Assembly: GCF_023156385.1 (NCBI RefSeq) | Contig: NZ_JAKZAK010000018.1 | Coordinates: 1 to 64,000 of the forward strand | Origin: Marinobacter xestospongiae | GTDB taxonomy: Bacteria; Pseudomonadota; Gammaproteobacteria; Pseudomonadales; Oleiphilaceae | DNA: 64,000 bases | Direction of reading: 5' to 3' | Part shown: piece after piece, positions 39,149 to 48,937 of the stretch | Layout of the letters: every line of letters begins with the position of its first letter | Position numbering within the stretch: the stretch's first letter is position 1 | The notes under the pieces: model-generated | The model's input: only the letters and a program-made list of their open reading frames with translations | Databases searched by the model: none | Told to the model about the DNA's origin: nothing | Made by a program: the position numbers and the translations under genes

Positions 39149-41875
39149 TCAGGACATCAGTGGCCGCTCATACTGCCGTACCAGGAAGCCGATCAGTGCA
39201 TCCTCATCCAGCGGATGGCTGAACAGGTTACCCTGGCACTGGGTGCATCCGGCAGACTTGAGGAAACTCAGTTGCTGCGGTGTCTCCACCCCTTCTGCCA
39301 CCACCGTCAAATGCAGCTTGCGGGCAAGCGCGATGACTGCCGAGGCAACGTCGGTGGCACTGACGTTGTAGGGGATATCGCGGATAAAGCGGTCGTCGAT
39401 CTTGACCACATCCAGCGGCAACTGTTGCAACGCCGCCAGCGAGCAGGCCCCGGTGCCAAAGTCGTCCAGGATCAAGCACACCCCCAGATCGTGCAACGCC
39501 CCCAGCAATTCCTGAAGCCGCCGCGGGTCCTCATTCAGCAGTTCCGCCGGCAGCTCCAGCTCCAGCCGTTCCGGAAACACACCGGTCTCGGTGATTACCT
39601 GACGGAACATGTCCAGAAAACCGCTGTCGGTGACCTGGCGCGCTGACAGGTTGACCGCCACCTTGAGGTCTTCAAACCCGGCCCGCTCCAACGCCTGAAT
39701 CTGGATACAGGCCTGGCGCAGTGCGACCTCACCGAGGCGCACGATCATTCCGGTTTCTTCTGCCAGGTGAATAAACTGCTGCGCGGACACCAGCCCCTTC
39801 TCCGGATGCTGCCACCGCAAAAATGCCTCTACGCCGAGCACTTTCTCTGTCGCCAGATCCACCTTGGGCTGGTAGTGCAGGACGAACCGGTCAGCCTCCA
39901 GCGCCGTGGCCAGCTCTTCCTGCTGCAACAAGCGCCGAGCCGCCTTGATGTTCATCGCCGGCGTAAAGAACTGAAAGTTATTGCGACCGCATTCCTTGGC
40001 CCGGTACATCGCCAGATCGGCGTATTTCATCAACGCACTCGGGTCTTCACTGTCGAACGGAATCATGGTGACCCCAACGCTGGCGGTTACACCAACCTCA
40101 TGCTCATTGAGACGGATGCGCTGGCACAGCCGCCGGAGCACCGTCTCCGCCACCTTGGCGACGGCCTCCGGGCCACTGATTCGTGACAACAGCACCACAA
40201 ACTCATCGCCGCCCAACCGGGCCACCGAGTCCTCCTCCCGCACACAACCGGTCAGCCAGCGTGCCACCTGTTTCAGCAGTTCGTCTCCGGCGTCGTGGCC
40301 CAGGGTGTCATTGATCCGCTTGAAACCATCCAGGTCCAGCAGCATCAGCGCCGCCGGCTCTTCGGTGCGCCGACTGCTGCGTACCACATGGCTGAGACGA
40401 TCCCGGAACAGCTGGCGATTGGCCAGACCGGTCAGCGGGTCGTAGAACGCCAGTCGATGCAGTTCTGACTGGGCCGCTTTCAGCTGCGTCAGGTCCCGCA
40501 GACTCAACACTACCCCGTCCACGCCGGGCACCGCCAGCATCGAGGTGTAGGTCCCTTCCATCACCCGCCACTCGCCACCGGCATCCCGAACCCGTGCCCG
40601 CACCATCGGCAGAGACTGTCCCGAACTGGACCGGGCCTCGCGGAAGCCGGCTTCCAGCCTGGGCCAATCCTCCCCGTGCACCAGCGCCGACAGTTCCATG
40701 GCCTGAACCTGTTCCGCGTCGAAGCCCAGAATGTCCTTGCTGGACGGGCTGACGTATCGGGCACGGCCATCCTCAGTCAGCACCAGAGTCACATTGGCCG
40801 CGCCCTCGGTGATGGCGCGATACTGTCCGGCGCTGATCTGCGCCAGCAACCTCGAGCGGATCAGCACGAGAGCGAAAGCAAACAACAGCAAACTGATCAC
40901 GACCCCGGCCAGCAGCACGATGGGGGGACGAGGGTCCGAGGCCAGGTAGTCAAAAGCCGGGGTGGAGCGGGTTTGCAGCAACCAAGTTCGGCCGCCATGG
41001 ACAATGCGCTGGGTCTTCTCAAAGCTGAACTCGTTGTCCAGCGACCCCAGGTTGGAACCGTACATCAAGTCGTCACGGCTGGCCGCCTCGGCATCGTAGA
41101 TGCGCACGTCGAGAAACGGTGAAATCAACCCGACAATGCCGTCAATCAGGGTATTCATACGAAACGCACTGAACACAAATCCCTTGAGCAGGGCCTGACG
41201 CTCGGTTGCGTTATCCGGCGTGCGCCCACCCTGGTAGATCGGGTAATACATCAGGAAACCGGCCTGGTCTTCGGCCACTTCCTCCTGCACCAGGACCAGC
41301 TTGCCGGTAATCATCGGCTGGCCCCGATCCCGAGCCTGCGCCATCGCCCGCCGGTGCACCGGATCGGTAAAGGAGTCGTAGCCATTAGCCCGTCGGTTCT
41401 GGAGACTGGCCGGCTCCATGAATACGATCGGATGATATTCATCGCGCTCACCGATGGGCTGGATGGTGTAATCCGGCATGCCCTGCCCCCGCGCCCACGC
41501 CAGATGCTGGTCAAGATTCCAGGACTTGACCCGCTCCGCATAGCCAATGCCCTGAATCCCCGGGTAGTAACGCTCAATGTCGACACTTTCAATGTAGGTG
41601 TGCCAGTCCAGGCGATTGAGCTCAGGCGATACCGCAAACAACCCGGCAGAACCCGCCAGCACCTGCTCGTAGTTCAGCAGACGCTCTTCAATGGCAGTTT
41701 TCAGCTGCAACGACTGGGTGCGGAAACGGGCCTCGGTGCGATCCTCAACCAGCCGCACCGACACATGCCACAACACCGCAGTGGCCAGCAGGCAGATGGT
41801 TAACAGACACCAGGCAATCCAGGCATGACGAACCCGCAACAGGTCACCGAGGGAAAAATCCTTGGAATTCATCAT
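39149..41875 (-). CDS. CHASE-PAS-GGDEF-EAL membrane protein, degenerate EAL
   Basis: 908 residues. A first membrane helix (~20-40) and a second (~312-330) flank a periplasmic CHASE domain (ELNRLDWHTYIE region); PAS (AITEGAANVTLVLTEDG), intact GGDEF (RLGGDEF) and EAL follow. The EAL signature reads EAF (E683-A684-F685), and in the EITE motif the second glutamate is alanine (A777, ELPAE). DDFGTG and the KID lysine remain. The phosphodiesterase is therefore likely weak or dead, with the protein acting as a cyclase or c-di-GMP receptor. It stands alone after the mucD operon terminator. Confidence 0.9.
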   Translation of the reverse strand: MMNSKDFSLGDLLRVRHAWIAWCLLTICLLATAVLWHVSVRLVEDRTEARFRTQSLQLKTAIEERLLNYEQVLAGSAGLFAVSPELNRLDWHTYIESVDIERYYPGIQGIGYAERVKSWNLDQHLAWARGQGMPDYTIQPIGERDEYHPIVFMEPASLQNRRANGYDSFTDPVHRRAMAQARDRGQPMITGKLVLVQEEVAEDQAGFLMYYPIYQGGRTPDNATERQALLKGFVFSAFRMNTLIDGIVGLISPFLDVRIYDAEAASRDDLMYGSNLGSLDNEFSFEKTQRIVHGGRTWLLQTRSTPAFDYLASDPRPPIVLLAGVVISLLLFAFALVLIRSRLLAQISAGQYRAITEGAANVTLVLTEDGRARYVSPSSKDILGFDAEQVQAMELSALVHGEDWPRLEAGFREARSSSGQSLPMVRARVRDAGGEWRVMEGTYTSMLAVPGVDGVVLSLRDLTQLKAAQSELHRLAFYDPLTGLANRQLFRDRLSHVVRSSRRTEEPAALMLLDLDGFKRINDTLGHDAGDELLKQVARWLTGCVREEDSVARLGGDEFVVLLSRISGPEAVAKVAETVLRRLCQRIRLNEHEVGVTASVGVTMIPFDSEDPSALMKYADLAMYRAKECGRNNFQFFTPAMNIKAARRLLQQEELATALEADRFVLHYQPKVDLATEKVLGVEAFLRWQHPEKGLVSAQQFIHLAEETGMIVRLGEVALRQACIQIQALERAGFEDLKVAVNLSARQVTDSGFLDMFRQVITETGVFPERLELELPAELLNEDPRRLQELLGALHDLGVCLILDDFGTGACSLAALQQLPLDVVKIDDRFIRDIPYNVSATDVASAVIALARKLHLTVVAEGVETPQQLSFLKSAGCTQCQGNLFSHPLDEDALIGFLVRQYERPLMS

Positions 41876-42001
41876 GGCGGTGGTCCCGGTCCTTGGCGAT
41901 AGGGCGCAACGCGACGAGCTTTAAAGGTCGGTGGCCGATGGGCAGAGGGGGAGCCGACCAATCCAGGCGGGCACAGGCTCCTTAGCGCCTGCAACTATAA
42001 C

Positions 42002-42043
42002 AAAAAGACCCGCTGGCCGTCGCCTTTGACGACAGCCAGCGGG
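42002..42043 (-). terminator. Intrinsic terminator of the rpoE-mucD operon
   Basis: On the minus strand a stem CCCGCTGGC pairs with GCCAGCGGG around an inner GTCG/CGAC stem, followed by TCTTTTTG. It lies 22 nt past the mucD stop. Stem and T run are seen directly. Confidence 0.88.
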
Positions 42044-42064
42044 GACTGCTTCTCATACGCCGGA

Positions 42065-43513
42065 TTAGGGTTTCATCACCAGGTAGATAGCTCGACCCTG
42101 GCGAATGACCCGGACCGACACCGCCTTGCCCTGGGGCAGATCGCTGATGGCAGAGCGGAACTCACTGACGGAGGTCACCGGCTGACGATTGATCTCAGTG
42201 ATGACATCCCGCGGCCGGATGCCGGCATCCAGCGCCGCACCACGGCCAACGTCGGTGACCACCACACCACCTTCGATGCCGAGGTCGTTGCGGAGTTTAT
42301 CCGGCAGTGACTCAATCACCAGCCCCAGCGGCGCGGTGGACGATCCCTGGGCCGGCGCTCCGGTGTTGCTGCCCCCCTCATCGGGCAACTGGCCGATGGT
42401 GACCTCCAGCTCAATCCGGTCACCGCCGCGCAGCACGTCCAGTATGGCGGACTCGCCCACCGGGGTACGCCCGACCATCGGCGGCAGATCCGAGGAAAGA
42501 CTGATCTCGTCATCCTCGTAGGCAAGCACGATGTCACCAGCCCTCAGCCCGGCCCGCTCTGCCGGTGATCCTGGCATCACTTCCGCCACCAGGGCACCAC
42601 GCGGTCGGCTCAGACCGAACGACTCGGCCAGATCCCGGTTGACCTCCTGGATCAGCACGCCCAACCAGCCGCGAGACACGGAGCCGCTGTCGCGCAGCTG
42701 ACGGAACACGTTCATGGCATCGTCGATGGGAATGGCAAAAGACACCCCCATAAAGCCACCAGAGCGGGTGTAGATCTGGGAATTGATCCCCACCACTTCA
42801 CCGTCCAGATTGAACAGCGGCCCACCGGAATTACCCGGATTGATGGCCACATCGGTCTGGATGAACGGCACGTAGTTCTCTGATGGCAGCGAACGCCCCA
42901 GGGCACTGACAATGCCCGCAGTTGCGGTATAGTCAAAGCCAAACGGGGAGCCGATGGCAAGCACCCATTCGCCGGTCTTCAGATCGCTGGAGCGACCGAT
43001 CTGCACCACCGGCAGATCGTCACCGTCATTGATCTTGAGCACCGCCAGGTCCGAACGTGGATCGGTACCCACCAGGGTGGCATTGAGTTCGCGGCGGTCA
43101 CTCAGGCGCACCACTATCTCGTCCGCGCCTTCCACCACATGGTTATTGGTCAGCACGTAGCCATCCGACGAAACGATGAAGCCAGAGCCCATGGACTGCC
43201 GGGGCGCTGACTGTCCCGGCCCGCGACCGAAGGGCGCGCCATGACCACCGAAAAAGTCCTGGAAGAACTCCGGTAACTGCTCAAACTGGCGTTGATTGAA
43301 GGGGAGGCGACGCCCTTGGGCGGAAGGTGCCTGGGTGGTACTGATGTTCACCACGGCATCGGCGTTGTCCTCAACCAGGTCGGTAAAATCCGGCAGCCCA
43401 CGGGCGGCGGAGGCAGGCATCGCCAACAGCGATGCCAGGGAAAACAGCAGCAGCGCAAAAACTGCGTGAGGGTGTCGGCAGGAAACCACAGATTCAAACC
43501 AAGATCTTGACAT
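42065..43513 (-). CDS. mucD: DegP/MucD-type periplasmic serine protease
   Basis: 482 residues: signal peptide (AVFALLLFSLASLLAMPASA), trypsin domain with H125 (TNNHVV), D155 (RSDLAVLK) and S229 (NPGNSGGPL), then two PDZ domains. Degrades or refolds misfolded envelope proteins and restrains the sigma-E pathway. Last gene of rpoE-rseA-rseB-rseC-mucD, the usual Pseudomonas order. Confidence 0.95.
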   Translation of the reverse strand: MSRSWFESVVSCRHPHAVFALLLFSLASLLAMPASAARGLPDFTDLVEDNADAVVNISTTQAPSAQGRRLPFNQRQFEQLPEFFQDFFGGHGAPFGRGPGQSAPRQSMGSGFIVSSDGYVLTNNHVVEGADEIVVRLSDRRELNATLVGTDPRSDLAVLKINDGDDLPVVQIGRSSDLKTGEWVLAIGSPFGFDYTATAGIVSALGRSLPSENYVPFIQTDVAINPGNSGGPLFNLDGEVVGINSQIYTRSGGFMGVSFAIPIDDAMNVFRQLRDSGSVSRGWLGVLIQEVNRDLAESFGLSRPRGALVAEVMPGSPAERAGLRAGDIVLAYEDDEISLSSDLPPMVGRTPVGESAILDVLRGGDRIELEVTIGQLPDEGGSNTGAPAQGSSTAPLGLVIESLPDKLRNDLGIEGGVVVTDVGRGAALDAGIRPRDVITEINRQPVTSVSEFRSAISDLPQGKAVSVRVIRQGRAIYLVMKP

Positions 43514-43575
43514 CTCGAACTCCCCAGTGATTTGTTCTGCTTACCTATTCTGTGTCCGGAGCAGCAATTTTCAAC

Positions 43576-44043
43576 TTACGGATCAGTAGGATTTATCGTC
43601 AGAACCTGATCGTGGCCCGCGTCGATGCGGAGCAGCCGCGGACAGGCCTGAGCAGACAACCGCCGCCCCCGCCGCCGGGCGAGCACAAAGCCCACGCCCA
43701 GGCCGGCCAGACCGGAAACCACCGCCGCACCGTCCACGTTGGGTAGCAACCAGTCACCGCAAAGGGTGCCTGCCACAAACAGCACCAGGGGCAGGCCGTA
43801 GACCAGCAACGACGCCTGCAGCAACGCCGCTTCCGGAATCCCCAGAGTCACCCGGTCTCCCACCCTGGCGCCCAGGTGGTTATCCACCGCCACCTGATTG
43901 GCACGACCACCGCTGACTTCCGCCAGCAGTTTCTGGCCACACCCCTGACGGGCCCGACAGCTTTGGCAGGCACTCTGGCGAATGGTCTGCACCCACACCT
44001 GATCGCCCTGCTCAGCCACCACCTGGCCAGACTCGGTGATCAT
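43576..44043 (-). CDS. rseC: RseC/MucC family membrane protein
   Basis: 155 residues. An N-terminal cysteine cluster (C24-C27-C33 area in SACQSCRARQGCGQ) and two adjacent membrane helices (LLVYGLPLVLFVAGTL, VVSGLAGLGVGFVLA) mark the RseC/MucC family, which modulates sigma-E and SoxR reduction. ATG 44043 overlaps the rseB stop (ATGA). Confidence 0.92.
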   Translation of the reverse strand: MITESGQVVAEQGDQVWVQTIRQSACQSCRARQGCGQKLLAEVSGGRANQVAVDNHLGARVGDRVTLGIPEAALLQASLLVYGLPLVLFVAGTLCGDWLLPNVDGAAVVSGLAGLGVGFVLARRRGRRLSAQACPRLLRIDAGHDQVLTINPTDP

Positions 44044-45074
44044 GGCGCCGCGGCTCCAAAGGCTCCGGCGTCCTGCACCGCGACGGATTCCGCGACCTTC
44101 ATCGCGGTCTGCGGCGGAATCTCGCCAATGACCGTCACAAGAAAGGCTTGCTCACCGGCTTCCAACGGGCGCATGTAGGCGGTTGTCGCACCGATGCGAG
44201 ACGCCCCGGTGGGCATATCCAGACGTCCGGCGGGCTCAACGAACACCGAAAACGCCGCCAGGCCATCAGAGAATGCCACCGCCTGCCCATCTCCGGATAC
44301 CGGCGCCGCAGCCGGCAGGAATCCATCCGGCCGCCAGCCCAGATACCAGCCATCCATGCGGGGCGGCGGTGCCTCGCCTGCTGTCGCCGGCGGGACCCGT
44401 TGGCGGATTTCCTGACCATCCAGCTGTATCTCGAACTCACTGTCTGGCAGTGAGTCGGTAATCTCCAGATCGGTAAACTGAAAGCTCTCCAGTACGCTGC
44501 CGTCCTGCCCCCGGACATGGCTCTTGAGCAGCAGTCCAGTGTCTTTCTCCAGCCACAACCGGTAGCTGTACCGGTCGCCATCGCGGGCATTCAGGCCGAC
44601 CACCTTGGCGCTGTAGCCGGCCACCCGGTCCTCACCAAGCAACTGGGGCTGATACCAGTCCCGGGTCAAGACCCGCTGGCTGGCGAAGGTATCGGCAAAC
44701 GGCCCGGAGGGGGTCACCTGATCCAGCTTGACCCGACCATGATCAGGCAAAACGCACACCACCTGCGTGCCCTTGCGAACAATTTCACCACTGGCGCCAT
44801 CCTGCTGCACCAGGCGCTCCTCCACCTGACCGTCGCGGTAACGATGGGCAATGCGCATGGAGCTGACCTGGTCGCCCCGGGAATACACGAACACGCCCCG
44901 ATAGGTGGTCATGTTCAACGCCGGCCCCAGCCGAGACAGCCAGGCCTCGGCGTCGTCACCAGCCGCTGACGACGCCGAGGCCAGCGATGGCAGCGTCACC
45001 ATCACCAGCAGCCACAGGGCCCACCGCCGACAGCGGAAGCCCCAGGACACAGAGCTGATTACATAGTTACTCAT
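44040..45074 (-). CDS. rseB: Sigma-E factor regulatory protein RseB/MucB
   Basis: 344 residues from ATG 45074, 13 nt after the rseA stop; an ATG at 45140 within rseA is less likely. A signal peptide precedes the MucB/RseB fold (YRGVFVYSRGDQVSSMRIAHRY). Binds the periplasmic part of RseA and shields it from DegS; release responds to lipoprotein/LPS stress. Coupled to rseA and rseC. Confidence 0.94.
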   Translation of the reverse strand: MSNYVISSVSWGFRCRRWALWLLVMVTLPSLASASSAAGDDAEAWLSRLGPALNMTTYRGVFVYSRGDQVSSMRIAHRYRDGQVEERLVQQDGASGEIVRKGTQVVCVLPDHGRVKLDQVTPSGPFADTFASQRVLTRDWYQPQLLGEDRVAGYSAKVVGLNARDGDRYSYRLWLEKDTGLLLKSHVRGQDGSVLESFQFTDLEITDSLPDSEFEIQLDGQEIRQRVPPATAGEAPPPRMDGWYLGWRPDGFLPAAAPVSGDGQAVAFSDGLAAFSVFVEPAGRLDMPTGASRIGATTAYMRPLEAGEQAFLVTVIGEIPPQTAMKVAESVAVQDAGAFGAAAP

Positions 45075-45087
45075 ACCAACCAAGATC

Positions 45088-45678
45088 TCAGTAAGCCGGC
45101 GCGGAAACACTGGCCAGGCGGGCATACCCCACCGCGCCACGGCCCGCGGCCACGCTGTTATGCTGGGCGTGCTCCAGCAGGTAGCGGCTCAGCTGCTCCC
45201 ACTGCGCATCATCCAGCCGCTGCAGGGCAACCTCCGGTACCGCAACACCGGCACCAACACCTGCACCACGGGGCTGTTCGCTGACCACCGGCACATAGCC
45301 GTCGGCGCTGTAGGGGCCCCAACTGCTGCCCATGCCAAAACCCACCAGCAAGCCGGCAAACACCATCGCTACCGCTGTCCAGTGCCAGTTCTTGCGCCGG
45401 TCACCGGTCACCGCAACAGCCACATTCGTGGCAGCATCGGTTTCATCAACCTGCGGTCCGTGCAGGGCCTGCCGCACCTGGGCACTGATGTCGATAGCGT
45501 CAGTGTTGATACCGTCAGACCCGTGACCGTCATGGAGCAGGTCACGCACGGTCTGCCACCGCTGCCACTGCGCCCGCACCTCGTCCTGGTCGGGGCAGGC
45601 AAGCACACGCCGGACCGACAGCTCATCGGCCTGGTCGTCCAGCATGGCTGAGAGTGATTCCTTCAGACGTTCATCCAT
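45088..45678 (-). CDS. rseA: Anti-sigma factor RseA/MucA
   Basis: 196 residues with an N-terminal cytoplasmic anti-sigma domain (MDERLKESLSAMLDDQADELSVRRVLA), one membrane helix (WTAVAMVFAGLLVGFGMG) and a short periplasmic tail ending SAPAY. Holds RpoE at the membrane until cleaved. 56 nt after rpoE. Confidence 0.93.
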   Translation of the reverse strand: MDERLKESLSAMLDDQADELSVRRVLACPDQDEVRAQWQRWQTVRDLLHDGHGSDGINTDAIDISAQVRQALHGPQVDETDAATNVAVAVTGDRRKNWHWTAVAMVFAGLLVGFGMGSSWGPYSADGYVPVVSEQPRGAGVGAGVAVPEVALQRLDDAQWEQLSRYLLEHAQHNSVAAGRGAVGYARLASVSAPAY

Positions 45679-45734
45679 GGAATGGCACCTCGCTTACCAC
45701 TTGCCGTATCGGCGTTTGATTCATACACATGTCC

Positions 45735-46346
45735 TCAGCGCCCCTCCAGCAGGGGCCCAAGTTGTCGATCCACCGCATCCCGGGCCCTGAAAATCCGCGA
45801 CCGTACGGTACCGATGGGGCACTCCAGAATCCGGGCGATGTCCTCATAGCTGAGCCCGTCGTATTCCCGCAACAGGAAGGCGGACCGCAACTCCTCCGGC
45901 AACCCGGAAATCGCCTGACGCAATGCCTGCTGAAGCTGCTCGCGCTGCAACAGGCCTTCGGGAGACGCGTTGTCCCGCAGCCGCACACCATCATCGAAGT
46001 TCTCGGCTTCGGACGAATCGGCGCTGCCTTGGGGACGTCGCCCACGGGCTTCGAGGTAGTTCTTGGCGGTGTTGACCGCAATCCGGTAGAGCCAGGTATA
46101 AAAGGCACTGTCGCCACGGAATCGGTCCATCGCCCGGTAGGCCTTGACGAAGGTTTCCTGGGCCAGATCCATGACTTCCTGGCTGTCGTAGACGTAGCGG
46201 CTGATGATGGAGGCAACCCGCGACTGGTACTTGATCACCAGCAGATCAAACGCCGACCGGTCGCCGTTGCGCACCTTGCGGACCAGTTGCAGATCCGTCT
46301 GGCTGGTGGAGGTTTCCTCGCCGTGCTGGTCAGAGTCCGGGGTCAT
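45735..46346 (-). CDS. rpoE: RNA polymerase sigma factor RpoE/AlgU
   Basis: 203 residues from ATG 46346; ATG 46415 (226 residues) is an alternative, and neither has a strong ribosome-binding site. Group 4 (ECF) sigma factor with region 2 (FDLLVIKYQ ... DLAQETFVKAYRAMDRFRG ... FYTWLYRIAVNTAKN) and region 4 (SYEDIARILECPIGTVRSRIFRAR), very close to P. aeruginosa AlgU. Controls envelope stress and, in pseudomonads, alginate; a likely sigma-E promoter lies upstream. Confidence 0.94.
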   Translation of the reverse strand: MTPDSDQHGEETSTSQTDLQLVRKVRNGDRSAFDLLVIKYQSRVASIISRYVYDSQEVMDLAQETFVKAYRAMDRFRGDSAFYTWLYRIAVNTAKNYLEARGRRPQGSADSSEAENFDDGVRLRDNASPEGLLQREQLQQALRQAISGLPEELRSAFLLREYDGLSYEDIARILECPIGTVRSRIFRARDAVDRQLGPLLEGR

Positions 46347-46497
46347 GGATGGGCTGCCAGGGGTCCGTCGGTTGATGGCCACAGGGCCTGAAATCTGTCG
46401 GTTCGAGAGCGTCATACTGATGTCGTATCCGGCGAAACAGAAAAGCAATCAAGAGCTTCGACAGCCTCACGGAGAAGGCTGCCACCCATCTGGCCAA

Positions 46498-46524
46498 ATA
46501 GACAGCACGCGCAAAGTTTAGTTC
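46498..46524 (-). promoter_or_regulatory. Candidate sigma-E promoter of rpoE
   Basis: On the minus strand GAACTA (46524-46519) is followed after 16 nt by TCTAT (46502-46498). This fits the AlgU/RpoE consensus GAACTT-N16/17-TC(TGA) in the -35 and in the leading TC of the -10, with mismatches in the rest of the -10. The position, ~80-150 nt before rpoE, suits the known autoregulation of rpoE operons. Confidence 0.4.
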
Positions 46525-46561
46525 AATACACCTCTTCATTATGGCCCGTGACCCCGACCCG

Positions 46562-48166
46562 ATGCCACAGTCTTACGAATACGATGTTCTGATCATCGGC
46601 AGCGGCGCTGCCGGACTCACTGTCGCCCTCAACCTGCCCCGACACCTGCGGATTGCCGTGATCAGCAAGGCCGATATCAGCAGCGGAGCCACCCTGTGGG
46701 CCCAGGGCGGCATTGCCGCCGTGCTCGACGATGAGGACTCGGTCGAACACCACATCAGCGACACCCTCAACGCCGGAGCCGGCCTCTGCCACGAAGACGC
46801 CGTTCGCTTTACCGTGGAGAATGCCCGCGAAAGCATCGACTGGCTGGTGGACAGCGGCGTCGACTTTACCCGCGATGAAAACGCCGAACTGCACCTGACC
46901 CGGGAGGGGGGACACAGTCACCGGCGGATCATTCATGCCGCCGACGCCACCGGCCACGCCGTTTCCACCACCCTGACCGAGCAGGCCCAGGCCCGCGACA
47001 ACATCGACCTGATGTCCCGCCGGGTGGCGGTGGACCTGATTACCAACCGCAAGCTGTCGCTGCCCGGCAACCGCTGTGTCGGCGCCTACATTCTGAATCT
47101 GGACAACAACCACGTGGAGCTGTTTCAGGCCCGCTTCACGGTGCTGGCCACCGGTGGTGCCAGCAAGGCCTACCGCTACACCACCAATCCGGACGGCGCC
47201 TCCGGCGATGGCATCGCCATGGCCTGGCGCGCGGGCTGTCGGGTGGCCAACATGGAGTTCAACCAGTTCCACCCCACCTGCCTGTACCATCCTCACGCCA
47301 AGTCGTTCCTGATCACCGAAGCGGTACGGGGCGAGGGTGGCCACCTGCTGCTGCCCGATGGCAGCCGCTTTATGGAGCGTTTCGATCCCCGTGCGGAACT
47401 GGCCCCGAGGGACATCGTCGCCCGCGCCATCGACCATGAGATGAAACGCCTGGGGGCCGACCATCTGCTGCTGGATATCAGCCACAAGCCCGCGGACTTC
47501 ATTCGCCAGCACTTCCCGACCATCCATGAGAAGTGCCTCGGATTTGGCATCGACATCACCCGCGACCCGATCCCGGTGGTACCGGCGGCCCACTACACCT
47601 GCGGTGGCGTGGTGACCGACGATCGCGCCAGGGCAGATATCAGCCAACTCTACGTGGTGGGCGAAGCCGCCTTTACCGGTCTCCACGGCGCCAACCGGAT
47701 GGCCAGCAACTCGCTGCTGGAGTGTCTGGTGTATGGCCGTGCCGCAGCCGCCGACATCGCCAGACGCGAGAGCGACATCCCGCCACCTCCGCCGGCGCCG
47801 GACTGGGATGAATCCCAGGTACGGGATTCCGACGAAGACGTGGTGATCTCCCACAACTGGGATGAACTGCGTCACTTCATGTGGGACTATGTCGGCATTG
47901 TCCGCACCACCAAGCGGCTACAGCGGGCCAAGCACCGGGTGGACCTGCTCGCCAGTGAGATCAGCGAGTTCTACTCCAACTACCGGGTCTCCAACGATCT
48001 GCTGGAACTGCGTAACCTGGTGACCGTGTCGGACCTGATCATCTGCTCCGCCCTGCAACGGCGCGAGAGCCGCGGCCTGCACTACACCCTGGACTACCCA
48101 GGGCTGTCTCCGGATGTCCGGGATACCCTGCTGGTCCCCACCAACTACCGGACCGACACGCCCTGA
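46562..48166 (+). CDS. nadB: L-aspartate oxidase
   Basis: 534 residues from ATG 46562, which gives the family N-terminus [22 protein letters not shown] 46541 is an alternative. FAD-dependent oxidation of aspartate to iminoaspartate, first step of NAD synthesis. Motifs: [53 protein letters not shown]. Divergent from rpoE and followed by sdhE 34 nt on. Confidence 0.95.
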   Translation: MPQSYEYDVLIIGSGAAGLTVALNLPRHLRIAVISKADISSGATLWAQGGIAAVLDDEDSVEHHISDTLNAGAGLCHEDAVRFTVENARESIDWLVDSGVDFTRDENAELHLTREGGHSHRRIIHAADATGHAVSTTLTEQAQARDNIDLMSRRVAVDLITNRKLSLPGNRCVGAYILNLDNNHVELFQARFTVLATGGASKAYRYTTNPDGASGDGIAMAWRAGCRVANMEFNQFHPTCLYHPHAKSFLITEAVRGEGGHLLLPDGSRFMERFDPRAELAPRDIVARAIDHEMKRLGADHLLLDISHKPADFIRQHFPTIHEKCLGFGIDITRDPIPVVPAAHYTCGGVVTDDRARADISQLYVVGEAAFTGLHGANRMASNSLLECLVYGRAAAADIARRESDIPPPPPAPDWDESQVRDSDEDVVISHNWDELRHFMWDYVGIVRTTKRLQRAKHRVDLLASEISEFYSNYRVSNDLLELRNLVTVSDLIICSALQRRESRGLHYTLDYPGLSPDVRDTLLVPTNYRTDTP

Positions 48167-48200
48167 AGCGTGCCATCCCCGAACCCGAACAGGATCACCG

Positions 48201-48455
48201 ATGTCTGACAATACCGAATTCAACCGCCTCTTCTGGCACAGCCGCCGTGGCATGCTGGAGCTGGACGTGCTACTGCTGCCGTTCCTCAAGGAGGTCTACC
48301 TGGACCTCCCCGCCGAGGACCAGGCCCGCTACCGCAAGCTGCTGGATTGCGAAGACACCGACATGTTCGAGTGGTTCATGCAACGCAGCCGCCCCGAAGA
48401 CCCCGACCTGCAGCGGATCGTTGACATGATCCTGAACCGTGTCCAGCCGGACTGA
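48201..48455 (+). CDS. sdhE: SdhE family FAD assembly factor
   Basis: 84 residues from ATG 48201 (AGGA 6 nt upstream). The RGMLELD motif (RGxxExD) is the conserved site that binds the flavoprotein subunit of succinate dehydrogenase and fosters covalent FAD attachment. Here it follows nadB, another SdhA-like flavoprotein, and overlaps ygfX, the ygfYX pair also called cptBA. Confidence 0.93.
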   Translation: MSDNTEFNRLFWHSRRGMLELDVLLLPFLKEVYLDLPAEDQARYRKLLDCEDTDMFEWFMQRSRPEDPDLQRIVDMILNRVQPD

Positions 48456-48879
48456 GCTGCCCCTGATGCCTTCCCGGGCAGCCGGTACGCTGGCTGCCCT
48501 GCCCTGGCTGGTGCTGGCCCTTGTTGCCCTGGCACTTGGCCTGACCCAGACCGCCGTGTTACTGGTATTGCTGCCGCTGACTCTGGCTGGTGCGGCAGTG
48601 GCATTTCGTCGTCAGGGCCTGCTGCTTGGCCGCAAGGCTGTGCATACCCTCAGCCTGCGCCAGGGGCAACTGTGGGCCGAAGACGGCAGCCAGCCACCAG
48701 TGGCGGTCACCGTCAGCCCCGAGAGCCGCATCAGCGCTCGCCTGGCGCTCTTGAAACTGACGCCACTCACCTCCAGATCAGGCAGCAAGACCCTGCTGCT
48801 CCTGGATCTTGGACCTCATTGCCGCAACGTTCCCCGGGAGCCCTTCCGTCACCTGCGCACCTGGCTCAGGTTGGGGTAG
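48439..48879 (+). CDS. ygfX: YgfX/CptA-like membrane protein
   Basis: 146 residues. The start GTG 48439 lies inside the end of sdhE; ATG 48466 is a possible later start. Two adjacent membrane helices ([18 protein letters not shown] and [16 protein letters not shown]) then a ~75-residue cytoplasmic part. Placement after sdhE matches ygfX (cptA), described as the toxin part of a disputed toxin-antitoxin pair with the ygfY/sdhE product, affecting MreB/FtsZ. Sequence similarity is only moderate, so the identification rests mainly on context. Confidence 0.75.
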   Translation: MSSRTELPLMPSRAAGTLAALPWLVLALVALALGLTQTAVLLVLLPLTLAGAAVAFRRQGLLLGRKAVHTLSLRQGQLWAEDGSQPPVAVTVSPESRISARLALLKLTPLTSRSGSKTLLLLDLGPHCRNVPREPFRHLRTWLRLG

Positions 48880-48937
48880 CCGCTGCCCCGGAGAGATCCC
48901 CGGTAACCGGGCAACGTACATTCGCAAGGAGACCGAC

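Noticed and set aside
46541..46561. ATG 46541 as the nadB start
   Set aside because: Seven extra residues not found in the family N-terminus. Neither ATG has a ribosome-binding site, so this is a preference only.
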